From assembly GCA_037693485.1 (NCBI GenBank), contig CM075354.1, positions 89,835,001 to 89,899,000 on the forward strand: a stretch of DNA of 64,000 bases, in the 5' to 3' direction. This document shows, one piece after another, positions 58,126 through 64,000 of this stretch (within the stretch, counting starts at the first letter, position 1; each line of letters starts with the position of its first letter). Both the position numbers and the translations under genes were made by a program. The notes under the pieces are model-generated. The model was given only the letters and a program-made list of their open reading frames with translations, made no database searches and was not told the DNA's origin. Source of the stretch: Kitagawia praeruptora (lineage: Eukaryota; Streptophyta; Magnoliopsida; Apiales; Apiaceae).

Positions 58126-59117
58126 CTCCGTCCCAGTGATATCTATACATATCATCTGGGCACGGAGGACAAGGCAGCATATAAAAATTACTATATCAAC
58201 AAAGTTACTCCATTTAAATATATAAAGTACACTTGATTAGGAAAAAGGGGGGAAGTCATTACTTAAATGACCCGCCTAAATACAATCAACATATTCCCAC
58301 CCTTTACAAATATTCCCTCCTTTTACAAAAATAGATACTTCTACTGCTACCTGGACTAAAGTACTTTACAAACATTTCCTTACACACACTTCTTTATACA
58401 CTAACTACTGTACAACTTTCAGAGTCCAACAAAAATGGCTACTGACTTCATGCTTCCAGATTTAAATGAAGAGCTAATTCCAGATTTGAATGATGTTCCA
58501 GCCACCACTATTACTCGTTCAGCAAAAAAAAAGATTGACGAATTCAGAAAAAGATCAGATTGCTTGTATTCTAATTGGAAATTACAACAATGACAAGCTT
58601 GAGAGAGGAATGATCAAGCAAATTGCTTCTAAGTATGAAGTCACCAGGTTAGTAATTTCGCAGATATGGAAAGTAACTCTACGAGCAATCAAAGATGGTG
58701 ACCATCCTGATGTCAAGAGAAAGTACAAAGGTAGCAAAAGCAAAAATTTTGACATAGAAAAGGTAAGTTCAATTCCATTATACTTACGAACCAATATTCG
58801 GACACTTTCTTGTCAACTTAATGCACCAAAATCCACTATCCATAGAGCTGTTCAAACGGGAAAAATTAAGTCACATTCAAATGCCTTGAAACCTTATTTA
58901 ACATCTCAAAATATGGAAGCAATGGTGAGGTTTGTTTTAAGCCATATCGAAAGCTCAACACTCCATAAAAACCCAACATATGTAGATATGTATTGTATGA
59001 TTCAGATAGACGAGAAGTGGTTTTATATGACAAGAACATCACAAAAATATTACTTATTGCCAAGTGAACCAGAACCCCATAGAACTAGCAAATCCAAGAG
59101 ATTTATAACAAAAGTTA
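58126..59117 (+). mobile_element. Mariner-like element, 5' half
   Basis: After TA (58124-58125) the text CTCCGTCCCAG matches the plant mariner/Stowaway terminal repeat. A second, inverted copy (CTGGGCACGGAG) lies 20 bases further in. The transposase begins at 58435. Similarity to mariner transposase stops at about 59117 and there is no right terminus, so the 3' half is missing. Confidence 0.75.
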
Positions 59118-59140
59118 TTGTTGATGAGTGGATTTCGTAA
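58435..59140 (+). pseudogene. Plant mariner-like transposase, frameshifted and truncated
   Basis: ATG at 58435 opens 'MATDFMLPDLNEELIPDLND'. At the A9 tract (58524-58532) the frame shifts and the body continues in the frame of 58490: 'RLTNSEKDQIACILIGNYNN', the HTH region ('IASKYEVTRLVISQIWK'), then 'STIHRAVQTGKIKSHSNALK' and 'IDEKWFYM', whose Asp is the first residue of the mariner DD39D triad, then 'KSKRFITKV'. It then runs into unrelated sequence and stops at 59138. A full plant transposase is about 400-500 aa; the second and third Asp are lost. Such enzymes cut and paste Stowaway-type elements; this one cannot. Confidence 0.85.
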
Positions 59141-59362
59141 CAACTTTTGAGAGGTTTATGGTGAGTTATAAGGCTAACGATCAACTAATCTATGAAGAAT
59201 AGAGGCTTTTTGTGGGGGTTGAACGGAGCTCAAGAGCATTTACAAGAATCTCGCGAGTTCCCTTGAGGCTTGTGTCGTGTGTTCTCAAGAATCTCGTAGG
59301 TGTATTGCGAGGCTTGTAGCCGTGTTCTCAAGGTGCCTACGTACCCATGTATATATAGGGAT
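59118..59362. other. Unassigned DNA between mariner relic and copia LTR
   Basis: Contains 'caagaatctcg' twice (59241 and 59287 region) and 'gtgttctcaag' twice. No frame or known element was recognised. It ends 'catgtatatatagggat' at the copia LTR, and may itself be the edge of another repeat. Confidence 0.4.
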
Positions 59363-60114
59363 TGTTAGGAATAATTCATGAGTTGTGATGTTAAGAATAG
59401 AATTTTACTTATACTTCTTGTATATCCTGATTTATAATGGATTTAGCACTTTTTATAGGAAATATGTGTTAGACAGTTATCTGTAAAGTTTAGTCAGGAA
59501 TGAACAGTGCATCGAGTACTACATGTCAGGAACTGAGATTGAATCCTGATACGTCAAGTCAAATACTGATCAAGTACTGATGGGATGGTAAGATCCTGAT
59601 GCAAGATGGAATCCTGATATCAGTTATGTTACTGATGATGTCATTATGGATGCTACAGAAACTGGCAAGTGCTATAAAACAGGATCTTTGTTTGAGGAAC
59701 AAGCAAGAAGATTTTATGAAGGAAAGAATTTTCTATTGATGGAAACTATCAACTGGACGGCAGAACATTGTCATGTATAGATTATCTTTCTGTGATTAGT
59801 TGATAGGAAGCATTATAAATACTCTCTCTATATCATTGTAAAAAGAGTTCGGAGAACGAGAGTTCGAAGTGTGAATGTGCGTAGCTCTGTATAAGGTTTG
59901 TATTCGAGAGTTCGAAACAAACAGAGAGAGTGTTTTATTTTGTCAGCAGCTGCTAAAGGTATTTGTACACCTTTGGTAGAGTTTGTATTTGTTTATTTAA
60001 TACAAACAGAATTTGATTCATTCGTTTATTTTTGTTTATATAACCAAGCAAAAATTAGACACGATTATATAACTTGTATTCAACCCCCCCTTCTACAAGT
60101 TATTCGAGTTAACA
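59363..60114 (+). repeat. 5' LTR of a second copia element
   Basis: 752 bp starting TGTTAGGAATAATTC and ending GAGTTAACA, followed by a tRNA-Met primer site. 'cattataaatactctctcta' at about 59810 is a plausible TATA region. The 3' LTR is beyond the window, so the boundary is inferred from TG...CA and the primer site only. Confidence 0.75.
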
Positions 60115-60116
60115 AT

Positions 60117-60128
60117 TGTTATCAGAGC
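60117..60128 (+). other. Primer-binding site of the second copia
   Basis: TGTTATCAGAGC, one mismatch from the initiator tRNA-Met complement, two bases after the LTR. Confidence 0.75.
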
Positions 60129-60163
60129 AGGTTGATTTCGAATAATCATAAAGATCTACAATC

Positions 60164-63100
60164 ATGCCTGGTTACAAGGATGGGAATACTAAGATTCCTA
60201 TGCTCAAGAGAAACGAATATACTTTATGGGAAGTAAAGATGTTGCATCATCTGGAAGCAACAGATCCTGATTATCTTGACAGAATCAGAGATGGACCTTT
60301 TATCCCAACAAAGGTTGTTGGACAAGCAACTGTTGATGGTCAAGTTGTTCCAGAACATACAGCAGAGAAGCCAAAATCTGAGTGGTCAGATAAGGACAAG
60401 GAGAATGTTCTTAAAGATGCTAAAGTGAGAAACATATTATTCAACAGTCTTGATTCTGTTCTCACTAACTATGTTCTCTCTTGTAAAACTGCTAAGGATA
60501 TATGGGACAATCTTAAGGTTCACTGTGAAGGAACTAAGCCTGTCAGGAAGAATATGAGGACACTACTTATACAACAGTATGAGTACTTTGAATCCAAGTC
60601 TGGTGAGTCACTTACTGATACCTTTGATAGGTTTATAAAACTCATCAATGAGATGGCCATGCATGGTAAATATTATGACTTGGAGGATATGAATACAAAG
60701 TTCATGAAAGCTTTGCCTGATTTCTACAATGAGAAGATATCTGCGATTGAGGAAGCTAATGATCTGGATGAGATATCATTAGAGGCAGTGTATGGAAAAC
60801 TGAGAGCTTATGAACTTGACAAGCAGCAGAAGAAGAGCAGGAGTGAAGGAAAGATGAAGACTATTGCACTTACTGCTCAATCTGAACTAAAGAAGCTTCC
60901 GGAAGAACAGCATGAAGAGACTGCTATAAAGAACTCAAGGAAGAAGAAAAGCAAAGAAAGTTCTGAGTCAGAGACTACTGATATGGACTCTGACAACAAT
61001 GATTCTGAATCTGAGATACAGGAAATCTTTGCTATGTTTGCTAAAGCTTTCAAGAAAGGAAGATTCAACAGGAAAAGATTTAGCAAATGACCTTTTCAAA
61101 AGAAGGAGGAGAAGAAGAGTGACAAAGGCAAAAGTACAATTGTCAAGCTTGATAAGGCCAAGATCAAGTGCTTTAACTGCAGCGAGCTTGGACACTTTGC
61201 TAGTGAGTGTAAGAAGCCTAGGAATTCAGGAAAGGGTAATGCACTTATGGTCACACAGAAGGATTGGGTTGATTCCAGTGATTCTGAAGATGAATTGGAT
61301 TATGACAACATTGCACTGATGGCAAATGTTTCAGACAAACCTGGATCTCCAAAGAAAACTTCTCCATCCTCTGTTAAGGTATCACTACACTCTCTTGATT
61401 TATTTGATAACTTAAATTCTGATGAAATTAGATCTATCCATGCCGAGTTTAAGAATCTTATGACTAATTTTAGAATTCTTACTTGTGAAAGAGATGAACT
61501 TAAGGTTAAGAATGATAAATTAGTTGATAGAAATAATTTTCTTGAATCTGAGTTAATTCAAATGGAAGAATACAAGTTAAGTTCTGATAAAGCTAAGCAT
61601 GATTATAGTGTTATTCTTGAGGCTTATGACTATGTCAGAAAAGAACTAGAAGAAGAGAGAGATGTGATTAAGACCATTAACAATTCTGGTAAAAAGACCA
61701 TAGAAATCTTTGAAAGTGGAATTCGTGGTAAGGTTAATGGTTTAGGTTTTGATAAGGCTAGACAAGAAGAAAAAGTAGATATTGTCAATGATGATAGTAA
61801 AATAGAAGCTAGCACATCTAAATATGAAGGTAAGAAAATTGTTTCTGAACCTAATCATGTTAAATTTGTTAATTCAAAAGGTACCCCTGTTGTACACAAA
61901 AGGATTAGCAATAGTAATTCAGATGAGAAAGTGTTAGAGAAACCTAAGAATGTAAACATAGGGTTTCTGTCTAAGTCTCAGTTGAAACAAAGATTAGATG
62001 GTCTTTCAGAGTCTAGCAAGATCAAGAGAAATATGAATGGAAAAGATTGTATTAACAAAGAGAATAATTACAAGAATGTACCTGATGCACCTAGGAAAAA
62101 ATGCTATAAGTGTGGAAATCATAATCATTTGGCCCTAGACTGCAATCAAAAACCTTCTTGGAAAACTGAGTCCAGATTCCCCAAGACTCAGAAAATTCAA
62201 TACCAACCACAAAAAAGCTTGTTATCATTGTGGTAGTTTACTTCATTCCATTTACATGTGTAGAGAATATCATGAACTGTATTATGACTATTATTCTCTA
62301 AAATCTGAAACTCCTAGTCACAAACAGTTTGTGAAATCAGAGTCTAAGGTTGACTCTGCAACAGGTAAAGTAAAGGCAAAATCTTCAAAGCCTGTTGTTT
62401 CTAAATCTAGTAAGAAATGATCCAATCAAAGTTGGGTCCTAAAAAATTCTAACTAGTTACTTTTTGTTTACAGGGCATAGGAAAGAAGCATTCAATTATC
62501 TTGGACAGTGGATGCTCTGGACATATGATTGGAAAGAAGTCCCTGCTTACAAAGTTTGAGAGGAAAGCTGGCCCAGTAATATCTTTTGGAGATGGCAACA
62601 AAGGAGAAACTCTGGGATATGGCTCAATTGTTTTGGGGAATGTCATCATAGAAAATGTAGCACTTGTTGAAGGCTTGAAACATACTCTTTTAAGCATAAG
62701 TCAACTGGGTGATAAAGGTTACAAATCAATCTTTGACAGAGAAGGATGCAAAATCTTGAATATACAAAATGGAGACATTGTACTAACTGGTCAAAGACAT
62801 GGTAACATATATGAAGCCAGCTTAAGTGATACATCTAAAGGAATTGTTAGATGTCTCTACAGCAAAGCAACAAGTAATGAAAGCTGGAATTGGCACAAGA
62901 AACTCTCACATCTCAACTTCAAGAAGCTTAATCAACTTGTTAAGCATAATATGGTGAGAGGCCTACCTCAGGAAAATTATGTGCAAGATGGACTTTGTGA
63001 TGCATGTCAGCTTGGAAAACAAAAAAGAACCACTTTCAAGAGCAAGACTGAAAATTCAATTACCGAACCATTTCACATGCTACATCTTGATCTGTTTAGT

Positions 63101-64000
63101 CCAGTAAACATTATGTCTATCAGCAAGAAAAGATTTGCTCTAATGATAGTGGATGCTTACAAGGTTCACATGGGTGTTCTTTCTACACAAGAAGGATGAA
63201 GCTCCTCAGCAAATCATTGAACTTGTCAAAAATATTCAGAATAACTCTGAGTACAAAGTCAAAGTACTTAGGAGTGACAATGGTACAGAATTCAAGAATT
63301 CTACAATGGAGAATTTTTGTGCAGACAATGAAATTACTCAATAGTTTTCTACACCTGGTACACCTCAGCAAAATGGTGTAGTGGAAAGAAAGAACAGGAC
63401 TCTCATAGAGGCAGCAAGAACCATGCTTGCAGATGCAAAACTTCCAACCTATTTTTGGGCAGAAGCTATTAACACTGCATGTTTCACTCAAAACTGTACC
63501 TTGGTAAATAGTCATGGAAAAACTCCCTATGAGATGATCAAAGGAAAGAAACCAAGTGTGAAATACTTTCACATCTTTGGATGCAAATGCTATGTCCTAA
63601 AAGTTCATCCAGAACAACTTGGAAAATTTGAAGCCAAATCGGATGAAGGAATCTTTCTAGGATATTCAGCATCTAAGGCCTTCAAAGTTTATAATCTCAG
63701 AACTCACAATGTTATGGAATCAATTCATGTTGCATTTGATGATAAGAAATTTGGAATTCTGCAAACTGATGAGAGCCATGACAAATTGGAATTTGAAAAT
63801 CTGAAGAATTCTGAGATACTCTCCAGTGATGATGAAGGTTCTCCAGAAGGAATTTCTATTGCTTCTCATAGGAATGCTACTATTGAGGGGGAGCAAATAA
63901 ATCAAAGAGAACACAGTGATCATCAGGAGCAGACTAGCTATTCAGAGTCTACTCCATCAGGAACTGATCTTTCAGAGTCTACTGAGGAAAGATCAGTAAC
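60164..64000 (+). pseudogene. Copia gag-pol, degenerate and cut by the window edge
   Basis: The start ATG at 60164 opens gag ('MPGYKDGNTKIPML', UBN2-type, 'YTLWEVKMLHHLEA'). A TGA at 61088-61090 interrupts, then the frame goes on through knuckle 'CFNCSELGHFASEC', a coiled-coil-like acidic region (about 61380-61700) and knuckle 'CYKCGNHNHLALDC'. A frameshift at the A6 tract near 62213 follows, a return to the first frame near 62450, protease 'LDSGCSGHM' at 62498, 'HTLLSISQL', and integrase zinc site 'HLNFKKLNQL'. Another frameshift lies near 63165, then the DDE core ('LRSDNGTEFKN', 'NGVVERKNRT') with a TAG at 63342-63344. Reverse transcriptase would lie right of 64000. The fold order is copia. 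Not functional. Confidence 0.85.

Overview
This is a repeat-rich stretch of a plant nuclear genome, almost certainly a eudicot with a large genome. The evidence is spliceosomal introns, A+T-rich intergenic DNA, plant-type Agenet and RPA70-like coding sequence, plant Ty3/gypsy chromovirus and Ty1/copia elements, Helitrons, Harbinger and mariner relics and many MITEs. I cannot name the species from sequence alone. Roughly 46 kb of the 64 kb is LTR-retrotransposon DNA.

1-7200: the only apparently intact host gene lies on the minus strand, from an ATG at 6757 to a stop at 667. It is a nine-exon Agenet (plant Tudor-like) protein of 547 codons. A two-exon module occurs three times in it. Its introns hold three MITEs and a 156-bp tandem duplication. 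7200-11830 is a transposon-dense strip: a 1.43-kb PIF/Harbinger relic (TSD TTA), a complete 401-bp non-autonomous Helitron on the minus strand, two complete MITEs, one half-MITE and diverged direct repeats.

11840-57450: an RPA70-like gene of the kind carried by plant Helitrons is spread over 45 kb. Three LTR-retrotransposon insertions split it, each with its own 5-bp TSD. (a) A 3.9-kb gypsy-type solo LTR on the minus strand (TSD TTTAT) contains a second solo LTR (TSD AGAAC). (b) A 6.37-kb non-autonomous LTR element has two 1678-bp LTRs (TSD ATGAC). (c) A 30-kb tandem chromovirus array, LTR-internal-LTR-internal-LTR, is bounded by a single TSD, ACAAG. The middle LTR of the array carries a young copia element on the minus strand (TSD TGCGT) with 1087-bp LTRs and an intact 1314-aa gag-pol frame. 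The RPA pieces run in order (OB fold A, OB fold B, zinc-binding C-terminal domain, tail), and a Helitron-like 3' terminus follows at 57450.

57450-64000: A+T-rich DNA, then the 5' half of a mariner-like element whose transposase is frameshifted and cut off after the first catalytic Asp, then the 5' LTR and degenerate gag-pol of a copia element that runs off the right edge.

The order of events can be read from the nesting. The RPA gene or Helitron came first, the three LTR elements inserted into it later, and the copia element in the middle chromovirus LTR is the youngest. I see no tRNA, rRNA or CRISPR. The least explained items are the proline/serine-rich reading frame upstream of gag in the chromovirus, the triplicated exon module of the Agenet gene, and a GC-rich core shared by MITEs with different termini.
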